Shown: positions 1 through 7,743 of the stretch, one piece after another
Position numbering within the stretch: position 1 is the first letter of the stretch
How the letters are laid out: each line of letters begins with the position of its first letter
NCBI GenBank assembly: GCA_023423855.1
Contig: JAFAEU010000325.1
Span: 1-17,052 of the forward strand
Length of the DNA: 17,052 bases
Direction of reading: 5' to 3'
Source: Pseudomonadota bacterium
Lineage (GTDB): Bacteria; Pseudomonadota; Gammaproteobacteria; Xanthomonadales; Xanthomonadaceae
Made by a program: the position numbers and the translations under genes
The notes under the pieces: generated by a model
Database searches by the model: none
The model's input: only the letters and a program-made list of their open reading frames with translations
Told to the model about the DNA's origin: nothing

Positions 1-83
1 CCCCAACCCTCCCCCGCAAGCGGGGGAGGGGCTAAAAGCCGCTGCTCTTGGCTCCCTCCCCCGCTTGCGGGGGAGGGTTGGGG
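1..83. repeat. Perfect 30-bp inverted repeat built from two GC-rich hairpins
   Basis: Positions 1-30 and 54-83 are exact reverse complements. Each arm is also a hairpin by itself: 7-17 pairs with 20-30 around AA, and 54-64 pairs with 67-77 around TT. The pair can fold as two short hairpins or one long one with a 23-base loop. It starts 25 bases past the stop of the RNA methyltransferase gene, so it may act as a terminator or mRNA 3'-end stabiliser, although no T-run follows. This is typical of dispersed REP-like intergenic repeats in Xanthomonadaceae (family assignment inferred). The left arm begins at base 1, so the element may extend outside the window. Confidence 0.8.
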
Positions 84-108
84 TGGGGGCCACCGAAGCC
101 GAGAACCT

Positions 109-963
109 CTAACCACCCGTGCGCCCCCGCGCCCACTGCGCCAGCAGTACCGCCGTCGCCGACGCCACGTTGAGGCTTTCCACCGCGCCGCTGCCGGGAA
201 TCGACAGCCGCAGGTCGCAGGCCGCGGCCAGCGCCTCGCCCATGCCCTCGCCTTCGGCGCCGAGCACGTAGACCAGCCGCGGCGGCAGCGCCGTCGCGAA
301 CAGGTCGCCGCCATCGCGCACCACGGTGGCGGCCAGCGCGAAGCCCGCTTCGCGCAGCTGCGCGATCGCATCGTCGCCGTGGCCCAGCCGCACCAGCGGC
401 ACGGCTTCGGCGCCGCCCTCGGCCACGCGTGCGGCGGCGCCGGACAGCGCCAGCGTCGAATGCGCCGGCAGCAGCAGCGCCGACACCCCGAAGTGCGCGG
501 ACGAGCGCAGGATCGCGCCGAGATTGTGCGGATTGCCGACGCCGTCCAGCCACAGTGCGCAGCAGGGGCCCTCCGGCAGTCCGCGCAGCCAGTCGGGCAG
601 CGCGCGCGGCGCCTCGCGCAGCACGTCGGCGACCACGCCTTCATGGTGCGTGCTCGCGGCCAGCCGGCGCAGTTCGTCGACATCGTCCACCACGCGGTAG
701 CCGATGCGGTTGGCGGCGCACCACTTCAGCAGCGGCTGCAGCTGCGCGATGCGCGCCTGCGACAGGTACAGCTTGCGGATCGCCTGCGGGCGGCGCGCGA
801 ACACCGCGCGCACGGCGTTCAATCCGTACAGCCGCAGTTCGCCGGCGCCGCCGTCCGGCGGCGATCCGCGCACGTCGCGCGGGGGCGACGCCTCGTCGCG
901 GCGGCGCGATCCCCAGGGCGTATCGCGCCCGGGCGCCGGTCGCGGCGTCCGCCTGTCGGCCAT
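109..963 (-). CDS. SpoU/TrmH-family RNA 2'-O-methyltransferase (YfiF-like)
   Basis: This 284-residue protein probably transfers a methyl group from S-adenosylmethionine to a ribose 2'-OH in tRNA or rRNA. Residues 1-43 are Arg/Pro/Asp-rich and look disordered. Residues 44-115 fit the SpoU substrate-binding domain (LYGLNAVRAVF near the start). Residues 133-280 fit the SPOUT knot fold: motif 1 is DGVGNPHNLGAILRS with Asn147 and the likely catalytic Arg153, motif 2 is VLGAEGEGM (233-241), and motif 3 is LSIPGSGAVESLNVASA (253-269). The disordered N-terminus resembles the YfiF branch more than RlmB, but the RNA target cannot be read from sequence. It lies 24 bases after the AGCS transporter gene on the same strand and may be cotranscribed. 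A weak purine-rich stretch (GGGCGGA) precedes the ATG. Confidence 0.9.
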   Translation of the reverse strand: MADRRTPRPAPGRDTPWGSRRRDEASPPRDVRGSPPDGGAGELRLYGLNAVRAVFARRPQAIRKLYLSQARIAQLQPLLKWCAANRIGYRVVDDVDELRRLAASTHHEGVVADVLREAPRALPDWLRGLPEGPCCALWLDGVGNPHNLGAILRSSAHFGVSALLLPAHSTLALSGAAARVAEGGAEAVPLVRLGHGDDAIAQLREAGFALAATVVRDGGDLFATALPPRLVYVLGAEGEGMGEALAAACDLRLSIPGSGAVESLNVASATAVLLAQWARGRTGG

Positions 964-987
964 CAGTATCCGCCCGCGACGTCGGCC

Positions 988-2478
988 CTAGCCACGCTTG
1001 CGCCAGAAGTCCGCGTTGCGGATACCCAGCGCATCGGGATCGAACACCGGGTCGAGCCCCAGCTTCTTCTGCCGCTCATAGTCGCGCAGGGCGGCCAGCG
1101 CCGGCTTCTGCAGCAGCAGGATCGCGATGATGTTGAGCCAGGCCATCAGGCCCACGCCCAGGTCGCCCAGCGCCCACGCCGTCCCGGCGTTGTGGAAGGC
1201 GCCGAAAATCACCATGCCGGTGATCGCCAGGCGCAGCAGCAGCGTCGCCAGCGGCCGCGTCCTGTGGCCGTTGAGGTAGGTGAGGTTGGTCTCGGCCATG
1301 TAGTAGTAGGCCATGATCGTGGTGAAGGCGAAGAAGAACAGCGCCGTCGCCACGAAGCCCGCGCCCCAACCCGGCAGCACCGTGTTGATGCCGTTCTGGA
1401 CGAAGCCGGCGCCGGCCTCGATGCCGGGCAGCGCTTCCTGCAGCATCGTGCCGTCGGGCAGCTGCACGTTGTACATGCCCGTGGCCAGCACCAGGAAGGC
1501 GGTCGAGGTGCAGATCAGCATGGTGTCGAAGTAGATCGCCCAGGCCTGCACGTAGCCCTGCTTGGCCGGGTGCGAGACTTCCGCGGCGGCGGCGGCGTGC
1601 GGGCCGGTGCCCTGGCCGGCTTCGTTCGCGTACACGCCGCGCTTCACGCCCCACTCCACCGCCAGGCCCAGCATCGCGCCGAAGCCGGCATGCAGGCCGA
1701 AGGCGCTGCTGAAGATGATGCGGAACATTTCCGGAACGTAGTCGTAGTTGAGCACCATCACCACGATCGCGGTCAGGATGTAACCGACAGCCATGAACGG
1801 CACAAAGAACTCCGCGAACGCGGCGATGCGCTTGATGCCGCCGAAGATGATCGCCGCCAGCAGCAGCGCCACCGCGATGCCGATGCCGAGCTTGAGCGCA
1901 TCGCGCGAGGCCATGCCCATCACCTCGCCGTCCAGCGAGCCGCACAGCGCCCCGCCCTGGCAGGCGTTGGCGATGCCGTCGGCGATGGCGTTGGCCTGCA
2001 CGCCCGGCATCAGCACGCCGGCCGCGGCGATCGTCGCGATCGCGAACGCCAGCGCGTACCACTTCAGGCCCAGGCCCTTCTCGATGTAGTAGGCCGGGCC
2101 GCCGCGGTAGCGCCCCTCGTTGTCCTTCTCCTTGTAGATCTGCGCCAGGCAGCACTCGACGAACGAGGTCGAGGCGCCGAGGAAGCCCATCACCCACATC
2201 CAGAAGATTGCGCCCGGCCCGCCGAACGCGATCGCGGTGGCGACGCCGGCGATGTTGCCGATGCCGATGCGCCCGGACATCGACAGCGCCAGCGCCTGGA
2301 ACGAGGATACGCCGGCGTCGGACTTCTGCCCGGTGAAGGTCAGGCGCGTCATCTCGATGAAACCGCGCACCTGCATGAAGCGCGTGCGGAACGAGAACCA
2401 CAGCCCGGCGCCCAGGCACAGCGCGATCAGCGCCTTGCTCCAGATGATGCCGTTGATCCAGCCCAGGACTTCTTCCAC
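988..2478 (-). CDS. AGCS-family alanine/glycine:cation symporter
   Basis: An inner-membrane secondary transporter, 496 residues from the chosen start, with about ten or eleven hydrophobic segments. Family features are the N-terminal GWINGIIWS segment followed by SFRTRFMQVR, then SMSGRIGIGNIAGVATAIA and GGPGAIFWMWVMGFLGAST, and later GVKRGVYANEAGQGTGPHAA; these are the hallmark AGCS regions. By family it should import alanine or glycine with Na+ or H+; the exact substrate and ion are not readable. I chose the GTG at 2476-2478: a GGGGAG Shine-Dalgarno sits 7 bases before it, and family N-termini begin near this point. The frame stays open to 2577, but the added residues would be encoded partly by an inverted repeat and lie upstream of the predicted transcription start, so I reject them. 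An ATG at 2493 is a lesser alternative. Confidence 0.92.
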   Translation of the reverse strand: MEEVLGWINGIIWSKALIALCLGAGLWFSFRTRFMQVRGFIEMTRLTFTGQKSDAGVSSFQALALSMSGRIGIGNIAGVATAIAFGGPGAIFWMWVMGFLGASTSFVECCLAQIYKEKDNEGRYRGGPAYYIEKGLGLKWYALAFAIATIAAAGVLMPGVQANAIADGIANACQGGALCGSLDGEVMGMASRDALKLGIGIAVALLLAAIIFGGIKRIAAFAEFFVPFMAVGYILTAIVVMVLNYDYVPEMFRIIFSSAFGLHAGFGAMLGLAVEWGVKRGVYANEAGQGTGPHAAAAAEVSHPAKQGYVQAWAIYFDTMLICTSTAFLVLATGMYNVQLPDGTMLQEALPGIEAGAGFVQNGINTVLPGWGAGFVATALFFFAFTTIMAYYYMAETNLTYLNGHRTRPLATLLLRLAITGMVIFGAFHNAGTAWALGDLGVGLMAWLNIIAILLLQKPALAALRDYERQKKLGLDPVFDPDALGIRNADFWRKRG

Positions 2479-2485
2479 GGATGCT

Positions 2486-2491
2486 CTCCCC
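2486..2491 (-). promoter_or_regulatory. Shine-Dalgarno deciding the GTG start of the AGCS gene
   Basis: The minus strand reads GGGGAG, 7 bases before the GTG at 2478. This is the best ribosome-binding site near the N-terminus and is why I prefer GTG to the upstream ATG at 2493. Confidence 0.6.
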
Positions 2492-2541
2492 ATCGGTCGA
2501 TTGGACGCTCCGACCGGGACGGCGAGCGCACGGAAGGCGGA

Positions 2542-2570
2542 ACGATAGCGGAAAACCGGGATGGGGTCAG
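2542..2570 (-). promoter_or_regulatory. Candidate sigma-70 promoter for the AGCS gene, -35 inside a repeat
   Basis: On the minus strand, CTGACC (2565-2570; 4 of 6 matches to TTGACA) is separated by exactly 17 bases from TATCGT (2542-2547; 4 of 6 matches to TATAAT). Transcription would start near 2535, leaving a leader of about 57 bases before the GTG at 2478. The -35 lies within the left arm of the 2551-2642 inverted repeat. Both boxes are imperfect, so this is only a candidate. Confidence 0.35.
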
Positions 2571-2642
2571 AGTGCAATCTCCCCCGACCGGGTCCTCACT
2601 CCCGGGAAATCGGCGGGAAATTGCACTCTGACCCCGGTTTTC
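2551..2642. repeat. 92-bp inverted-repeat element, MITE- or REP-like
   Basis: The 16-base core GGGGTCAGAGTGCAAT at 2563-2578 is repeated in perfect inverse at 2620-2635. Homology continues outwards (GAAAACCGGG at 2551-2560 against CCCCGGTTTTC at 2632-2642), except for about five extra bases in the left arm. The right arm ends on the stop codon of the neighbouring acetyltransferase gene. Cores of this kind recur between genes in proteobacteria and can be mobilised by REP-associated (Y1) transposases; that link is from memory and not tested. No transposase and no clear target-site duplication are present, so any mobility would depend on a copy elsewhere. Confidence 0.7.
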
Positions 2643-3201
2643 AGCCCCGGACCCGGCCGAACACCCGCAGATCGTGCAGCCGGCCGCGCTTGCGCACCGC
2701 GCGGCACAGCAGGCCCTCCTCGGCGAAGCCGTTCTTCAACAGGACCCGGGCCGAGCCGAGGTTGAAGTCCAGCACGCCGGCCTGCAGCCGCTCCAGCGCC
2801 AGCGCCTCCATCACCCACGGCGCGAACACGGCGATGGCCCGCGTCATCACGCCCCTGCCCCAGTGCGCATGCCCGAGCCAGTAGCCGAACTCCGCGCCCA
2901 CGCTGCGCTCGCCCCTGAACGGATGCGCGCCGATGCCGCCGCAGGCCTCGCCGTCGATCTCGATCGCGAACACCGGATCCGACAGTTCGATCACCCGGCC
3001 GGAGAGGAAGGCCTCGCCGTCGGCGCGCGTGTAGGGGTGCGGGAAGCGATCGCTGAGGCCGCGCGGAATCCGTTCGTCGTCGGCATGGCGCAGCAACGAT
3101 TCCAGGTCGTCCATACGCCAGGCGCGCAGGCGGATGCCGGCGTCGACGGGAAGGATCGTGTCGCGCCACAAGGGAGCAGAGGTTGGTTGCGTCATTGCCA
3201 C
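2641..3201 (-). CDS. GNAT N-acetyltransferase, RimJ/RimL-like
   Basis: A small cytoplasmic protein of 184-186 residues with the Acetyltransf_3 layout: an N-terminal strand IRLRAWRMDDLESL (23-36), a central strand VFAIEIDGEACGGIG, then the acetyl-CoA-binding loop FGYWLGHAHWGRGVMTRAI (105-123) and the helix LGSARVLLKNGFAEEG (148-163). Family members acetylate protein N-termini, amino acids or small molecules; the substrate is unknown. The listed start is a GTG at 3201, and the ATG two codons later at 3195 is about as likely, because neither has a good Shine-Dalgarno. The stop codon lies in the last bases of the 2551-2642 repeat. An unrelated palindromic repeat begins just upstream of the start, so both ends of the gene are bounded by repeats. 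Confidence 0.85.
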   Translation of the reverse strand: MAMTQPTSAPLWRDTILPVDAGIRLRAWRMDDLESLLRHADDERIPRGLSDRFPHPYTRADGEAFLSGRVIELSDPVFAIEIDGEACGGIGAHPFRGERSVGAEFGYWLGHAHWGRGVMTRAIAVFAPWVMEALALERLQAGVLDFNLGSARVLLKNGFAEEGLLCRAVRKRGRLHDLRVFGRVRG

Positions 3202-3204
3202 TTG

Positions 3205-3314
3205 CCGTCATCCTGGCGAAAGCCGGGATCCATTTTGACTTCTCCGCACCGGAACAGTGACGCCGGTTCGAACACGGTGAGCCGGATGGATCCCGGCTTT
3301 CGCCGGGATGACGG
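3205..3314. repeat. REP-type inverted repeat pair (28-bp arms, 54-bp spacer)
   Basis: Arms 3205-3232 and 3287-3314 are inverted copies differing at one base (T at 3214, against the expected C). Each arm carries its own six-pair hairpin, of the form CCCGGC-GAAA-GCCGGG, closed by a GNRA-type tetraloop. The element fills most of the gap between the RND pump stop (3347) and the downstream acetyltransferase start. A paired arrangement of this kind is usual for REP elements (family knowledge). It may stabilise or end the pump mRNA. I see no open reading frame or promoter of note in its spacer. Confidence 0.8.
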
Positions 3315-3346
3315 AATCGGGGGTGCGGCGAGGTCCGGCGCGGTGT

Positions 3347-6300
3347 TCAGGCGTGGCCGCTGACCTGGGGCGTCTCCAGCTCCATCTGCTCCAGCTTCTT
3401 CGCCAGCGCCTCCGGCGAGCGCGTGAACGGCGCCAGCAGGGCGTAGAACGCCGGCACCACGAACAAGGTCAGCAGGGTGGCGAATGCAACGCCGGAAATG
3501 ATCACGACGCCGATCGTCGCACGGCTGGCCGAGCCCGGCCCGCCGGCCACGACCAGCGGCACCGCACCCATGATCGTCGCCGCGGCGGTCATCAGGATCG
3601 GGCGCAGGCGCACCGCCGAGGCCTCGGCAATCGCCTCGGGCACGCTGCGCCCTTCGTCGCGCAGCTGGTTGGCGAACTCGACGATCAGGATGCCGTTCTT
3701 CGCCGCCAGGCCGACCAGCATCACGATCCCGATCTGGCTGAACAGGTTCAGCGTGCCGCCGGTGATCCACAGCCCGATCAGCGCGCCCAGCACCGCCAGC
3801 GGCACGGTCAGCATGATCACCAGCGGATGGACGAAGCTCTCGAACTGCGCCGCCAGCACCAGGTAGACGATCAGCAGGGCCATCAGGAAGGTGACCAGGA
3901 TCGCGCCACCGGCTTCCTGGAACTCGCGCGACTCGCCCTTCCAGTCGACCTGCGCATAGTCAGGCAACTCCTCCGCGGCGACGCGATAGGTCCATTCCAG
4001 CGCCTCGCCCATGGTGTAGCCGGGGGCAAGGCCGCCGCTGATGGTGATCGCGCGCAGCCGGTTGAACCGGTTGAAGCTGCCGGGCTCGGCGATCTCGCCC
4101 AGGGTGACCAGGTTGGACAGCGGGATCAGCTCGCCATCGCGCCCGCGCACGTAGGTGTTGGCGAGGTCGGACGGCGCCATGCGGTTCTCGCGCCCGGCCT
4201 GCAGCATCACGTCGTATTCCTCGCCGTTGTCGATGTAGGTCGTCACCTGGCGCGAGCCCATCATCGTTTCCAGCGTGCGCCCGATCTCCTGCACCGACAC
4301 GCCGAGGTCGGACGCGCGCGCGCGATCGATCTCGACCCGCATCTGCGGCCGGGTTTCCTTGTAGTCGGAATCCGCGTCGACGATGCCCGGGTTGGCCTCG
4401 ATCCGTTGCAGCATCCGGTCGCGCCATTGCGCCAGCTCGCCGTAGTCGGGGCCGCCGAGCACCAGCTGGTAGCGCTGGCCGCGCCCCCCGAGCAGGCCAC
4501 CGGGCACGTTCGCGCGCACCTGCACGCCGGGCAGGGAGGCGAAGCCCGAGCGCAACTGGCCAACCACTTCCGCCGTGCTTTCGTCACGCTCGCGCCAGTC
4601 CTTGAGGAACACGATCACGTTGCCGGTGTGCATTTCCTCGCTGCCGCCCCAACCGCGCGGGACCCGCGAATTGGCGCGTTCGATCGGGCCATCACCCTCC
4701 ACGTAACCGGCGAAGATCCGCTCGACCTGCTGCATCTGGCCGACCATGTAGTCGAATCCCGCGCCTTCGGCCGCATCCACGCTGACGAAGAAGCGGCCGC
4801 GGTCCTCGGTGGGCGACAGTTCACTGGGGACGCGCAGGAACAGCAGCGCGGCGGCCACCCCGCACAGCGCCATCGCCGCCAGCACCAGGGCCAGCAGCCG
4901 CTTGCCCGGGATCGCGACCAGTTGCCCGACCCGGCGGCCATAGTGACCGCTCAGGTTCCCGAGCCTGCGGTTCATCCAGGCATTGAACCCGGTGTCCTTG
5001 CCATGCGGCTTGAGCAGCTTCGAACACATCATCGGCGTCAGCGACAGCGCGACGAAGGCCGACAGCGCGACCGCCGACGCCAGCGCGATCGACAGTTCCC
5101 GGAACAGGCGGCCGCTGTTGCCCTCCATGAAGCCGATCGGCAGGAACACCGCCACCAGCACCGCGGTGGTCGCGATCACCGCGAACGCCACCTGCGCGGT
5201 GCCGCGCCTGGCCGCCACCAGCGGCGGCTCGCCCAGGTCGACGCGACGCTGCGCGTTCTCCAGCACGATGATCGCGTCGTCCACCACCAGGCCGATGCAC
5301 AGCACCAGCGCCAGCAGGGTCAGCAGGTTGATCGAGTACCCGAAGGCGTACAGCGCGATGAACGCGGCCACCAGGCACACCGGCACGGTCACGGCCGGGA
5401 TCAGGGCCGCGCGCAAGCTGCCCAGGAACAGCCAGATGACCAGGAACACCAGCACCATCGCCTCGCCGAGCGTCCAGTACACGCGCTCGATCGCGGCTTC
5501 GATGAACTGGGTGTTGTCGGCGGCGACGAAGATCTCGGTGCCTTCGGGCAGGGTCTGCTGGATGCGCTCGGCCTCGGCGCGCGCGGCGCGCGCCACGTCG
5601 AGCGCGTTCGCGGTCGACGTCCGCACGATCCCCAGGCCCACGTTCGGGGTCGAATTGCTGCGCGCGTACGAGCGCCGCTCGCGCGGTCCGATCTCGACCT
5701 CGGCCACGTCGCCCAGCCGCACCACGTAGCCGTCGCCGCCGCGCCCCAGCGGAATCTGCGAGAACTGCTCCGGCGTGCGGTAGCCGCGTTCGACGCGCAG
5801 GGTGAAATCGCGGCTTTCGGATTCGATCCGTCCCGCCGGCAGCTCCACGTTCTCGCTGCGCAGCGCGGATTCCACGTCGGCGGCGGTGATGCCGCGCGCC
5901 GCCATCGCGTCGCGGTCCAGCCAGATCCGCATCGAATAGCGCTGGCTGCCGCTCAGTTGCACCCGCGCCACGCCATCGAGCGAGGACAGCCGGTCGAGCA
6001 CGTAGCGCTCGGCGAAGTCGCTCAGCTCCAGCGTGTCCATCGTCGACGAACGCATGTTCAGCCACATGATCGCGTCGGCATCGGCCTCGACCTTGGCGAT
6101 CTCGGGCGGATCGGCCTCGTCGGGCATGCGGTCCATCACCCGGCTGATGCCGTCGCGCACGTCGTTGGCGGCGGCCTCGATGTCGCGGCTGAGGTTGAAC
6201 TCGATGGTCACGTCGGCGCGGCCGTTGCGGCTCTGCGACTGGATCGTGCGGATGCCCTCGATGCCGGACAACGCGTCCTCGAGGATCTGGGTGATGCGGG

Positions 6301-6481
6301 TTTCGACCACGGCCGCGGATGCGCCCGGATAGGTGACGTCCACCGACACGATCGGCGGGTCGATGTTCGGCAGTTCGCGCACGGTCAGGCGCATGAACGA
6401 CATCAGCCCCAGCACCACCAGCAGCAGGCTGACCACGACCGCGAACACCGGCCGCTTGATGGAGATGTCCGACAGCTTCAC
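3347..6481 (-). CDS. RND-family multidrug efflux pump, inner-membrane subunit (HAE-1 type)
   Basis: A 1044-residue proton-driven exporter, full length for the AcrB/MexB superfamily. It begins MKLSDISIKRPVFAVV (helix 1), followed by a periplasmic porter domain (about 35-330), helices 2-6 and a central block (about 335-480), a second periplasmic domain (about 555-850) and the last six helices (about 858-1017). The proton-relay pair Asp401-Asp402 lies in GLVVDDAIIVLENA, and the partner Lys928 in VGLAAKNGILIVEFAN; both are intact. It should work with the adaptor encoded just upstream and an outer-membrane TolC/OprM-type channel, which is absent from this window. The start is GTG, overlapping the adaptor stop by 4 bp, which suggests translational coupling. 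Substrates cannot be predicted from sequence. Confidence 0.96.
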   Translation of the reverse strand: MKLSDISIKRPVFAVVVSLLLVVLGLMSFMRLTVRELPNIDPPIVSVDVTYPGASAAVVETRITQILEDALSGIEGIRTIQSQSRNGRADVTIEFNLSRDIEAAANDVRDGISRVMDRMPDEADPPEIAKVEADADAIMWLNMRSSTMDTLELSDFAERYVLDRLSSLDGVARVQLSGSQRYSMRIWLDRDAMAARGITAADVESALRSENVELPAGRIESESRDFTLRVERGYRTPEQFSQIPLGRGGDGYVVRLGDVAEVEIGPRERRSYARSNSTPNVGLGIVRTSTANALDVARAARAEAERIQQTLPEGTEIFVAADNTQFIEAAIERVYWTLGEAMVLVFLVIWLFLGSLRAALIPAVTVPVCLVAAFIALYAFGYSINLLTLLALVLCIGLVVDDAIIVLENAQRRVDLGEPPLVAARRGTAQVAFAVIATTAVLVAVFLPIGFMEGNSGRLFRELSIALASAVALSAFVALSLTPMMCSKLLKPHGKDTGFNAWMNRRLGNLSGHYGRRVGQLVAIPGKRLLALVLAAMALCGVAAALLFLRVPSELSPTEDRGRFFVSVDAAEGAGFDYMVGQMQQVERIFAGYVEGDGPIERANSRVPRGWGGSEEMHTGNVIVFLKDWRERDESTAEVVGQLRSGFASLPGVQVRANVPGGLLGGRGQRYQLVLGGPDYGELAQWRDRMLQRIEANPGIVDADSDYKETRPQMRVEIDRARASDLGVSVQEIGRTLETMMGSRQVTTYIDNGEEYDVMLQAGRENRMAPSDLANTYVRGRDGELIPLSNLVTLGEIAEPGSFNRFNRLRAITISGGLAPGYTMGEALEWTYRVAAEELPDYAQVDWKGESREFQEAGGAILVTFLMALLIVYLVLAAQFESFVHPLVIMLTVPLAVLGALIGLWITGGTLNLFSQIGIVMLVGLAAKNGILIVEFANQLRDEGRSVPEAIAEASAVRLRPILMTAAATIMGAVPLVVAGGPGSASRATIGVVIISGVAFATLLTLFVVPAFYALLAPFTRSPEALAKKLEQMELETPQVSGHA

Positions 6482-7581
6482 CGCGCCTGGCCCTCGCCCG
6501 CCGCAGGCGCCTCGCCGGTGGCCGGCGGCGGCGCCTCCTCGGTCACGCCGATGCCCGGGCGCAGCTTGCCGGTCCCTTCGATCACGATGCGGTCACCGGC
6601 CGCGATGCCCTGCAACACCTCGACCCTGCCCGCGCTGCGTTCGCCGACCGCGATCGTCGCGCGCTCGACGGTGCCGTCGTCCTTCACCCGCCAGACGAAG
6701 CTCTCGCGCCCGACCTGCACCACCGCGATCTCGGGCAGCACCAGCGCCTCGCGCTGCGGCCGCGCCACCTGCACCTGCAGCAGCATGCCCGGGCGCAGGC
6801 GCCGGTCCGGGTTGGGGAAATCGCCGCGCACGGTGACCGCGCGCGTGCCCGGATCGATGCGCGCGTCGATGCTGGACACTTCGCCCTTGAACGCCTGCCC
6901 CGGCCAGGCCACGCTGGTGCCGCTGAGCGCATGCCCGCGCGCGACGTGCGCGAGGTGCATCTCGGGCACCTGGAAATCGACGTGCACGCGCGAGATGTCG
7001 TCCAGCGTCGCGACCACCGTGCCCGGCGTGACCAGCGCCCCCGGGCTGACCTGGCGGATGCCGAGCACACCGGCGAACGGTGCGCGGATGCGGCGGTCGC
7101 CGATATCGGCGCGCATTTCCGCCACGCGCGCCAGCGCGGCATCGCGCGTCGCCCGCTGCGTGTCGAGTTGCGAGCGCGCGATCAACTGCTGCTGCACCAG
7201 CTCGGTGCCGCGCCGGTACTGCTGCTCGGCCTCCTTGGCCGCGGCCTCGGCCGCCTGCAGCGTGGCCTGCTGCTGGTTGCCCGACAGCGTGACCAGGGTG
7301 GCGCCGGCCGCGACCTCGTCGCCGCTGTCGAAATGCACGCGCTCGACGGTCTCGCTGACCTTGGCGGTGACGGTCACCGATTCGCGCGCCTTGACCGTGC
7401 CCAGCGCCGAGATCGTATCGTTCCACGGCTGCAGCGCGACGACCCGGGTGGTGACGACCGTGGCGGACGCGGACCCGTTTCCGGCCGCCTGGCCGTCGCC
7501 TCCGCAGCCGGACAACAGCAGGCAGGCCAGCACAACGGCCAGGGCGGACCAGGTCGACAAGGAACGCAGGGGCATGGGCAT
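6478..7581 (-). CDS. RND efflux periplasmic adaptor (membrane fusion protein), lipoprotein
   Basis: This subunit bridges the RND pump to an outer-membrane channel. From the ATG at 7581 it has 367 residues. A lipoprotein signal ends in LLLSGC with the acylated cysteine at 26. Half of a lipoyl-like domain (about 60-100) follows, then an alpha-helical hairpin (about 101-162, rich in Ala/Glu/Gln/Arg), the second lipoyl half with RIRAPFAGVLGIRQVSPGAL (165-184), a beta-barrel domain (about 198-275), a membrane-proximal domain (to about 345) and a Pro/Ala/Glu-rich tail. The frame is open to a TTG at 7602, but that sits at the predicted transcription start and would put the signal far inside, so I prefer 7581; no strong Shine-Dalgarno supports either. 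No regulator gene is adjacent. Confidence 0.93.
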   Translation of the reverse strand: MPMPLRSLSTWSALAVVLACLLLSGCGGDGQAAGNGSASATVVTTRVVALQPWNDTISALGTVKARESVTVTAKVSETVERVHFDSGDEVAAGATLVTLSGNQQQATLQAAEAAAKEAEQQYRRGTELVQQQLIARSQLDTQRATRDAALARVAEMRADIGDRRIRAPFAGVLGIRQVSPGALVTPGTVVATLDDISRVHVDFQVPEMHLAHVARGHALSGTSVAWPGQAFKGEVSSIDARIDPGTRAVTVRGDFPNPDRRLRPGMLLQVQVARPQREALVLPEIAVVQVGRESFVWRVKDDGTVERATIAVGERSAGRVEVLQGIAAGDRIVIEGTGKLRPGIGVTEEAPPPATGEAPAAGEGQAR

Positions 7582-7610
7582 CCGGGCGGAGGGGGGAAGC
7601 AATCCCTTCG

Positions 7611-7616
7611 ATTCTA
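7611..7616 (-). promoter_or_regulatory. Candidate -10 box for the RND efflux operon
   Basis: The minus strand reads TAGAAT (5 of 6 matches to TATAAT). Transcription would begin near 7604, about 23 bases before the ATG at 7581. I see no convincing -35 at 16-18 bases spacing, so an activator or a weak promoter is possible. No operator-like dyad overlaps it. Confidence 0.3.
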
Positions 7617-7653
7617 TCCGGCACCTGCTTCAGACTTGTGTGTCTTCAGCTGG

Positions 7654-7669
7654 GGGGTTCAGCAACCCC
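7654..7669. other. Small hairpin in the aldolase-efflux gap
   Basis: GGGGTT at 7654-7659 pairs with AACCCC at 7664-7669 around a four-base loop. It lies about 75 bases past the aldolase stop and before the efflux promoter, where a terminator would be expected, but neither strand has a T-run after it. The rest of the 141-base gap (7603-7743) holds nothing I recognise apart from the candidate -10 box. Confidence 0.3.
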
Positions 7670-7743
7670 TCGCGGTCAACCGATCCCGCGCTCGTGCGTT
7701 TCCCGTGGTCCCGCTCGCGGACAGCCGGTCCGGCGCGCGCGGT

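Noticed and set aside
2479..2577. N-terminal extension of the AGCS transporter to 2577
   Set aside because: The extra residues run into an inverted repeat, start upstream of the predicted mRNA start and do not resemble AGCS N-termini. The GTG at 2478 has a good ribosome site.
379..2631. A 750-codon plus-strand open frame
   Set aside because: It is antisense to the RNA methyltransferase and AGCS genes, with the same low-complexity composition and no recognisable motif.
7582..7602. TTG start at 7602 for the efflux adaptor
   Set aside because: It sits at the predicted transcription start with its purine stretch directly against the codon; the ATG at 7581 gives a normal lipoprotein signal. The preference is moderate.
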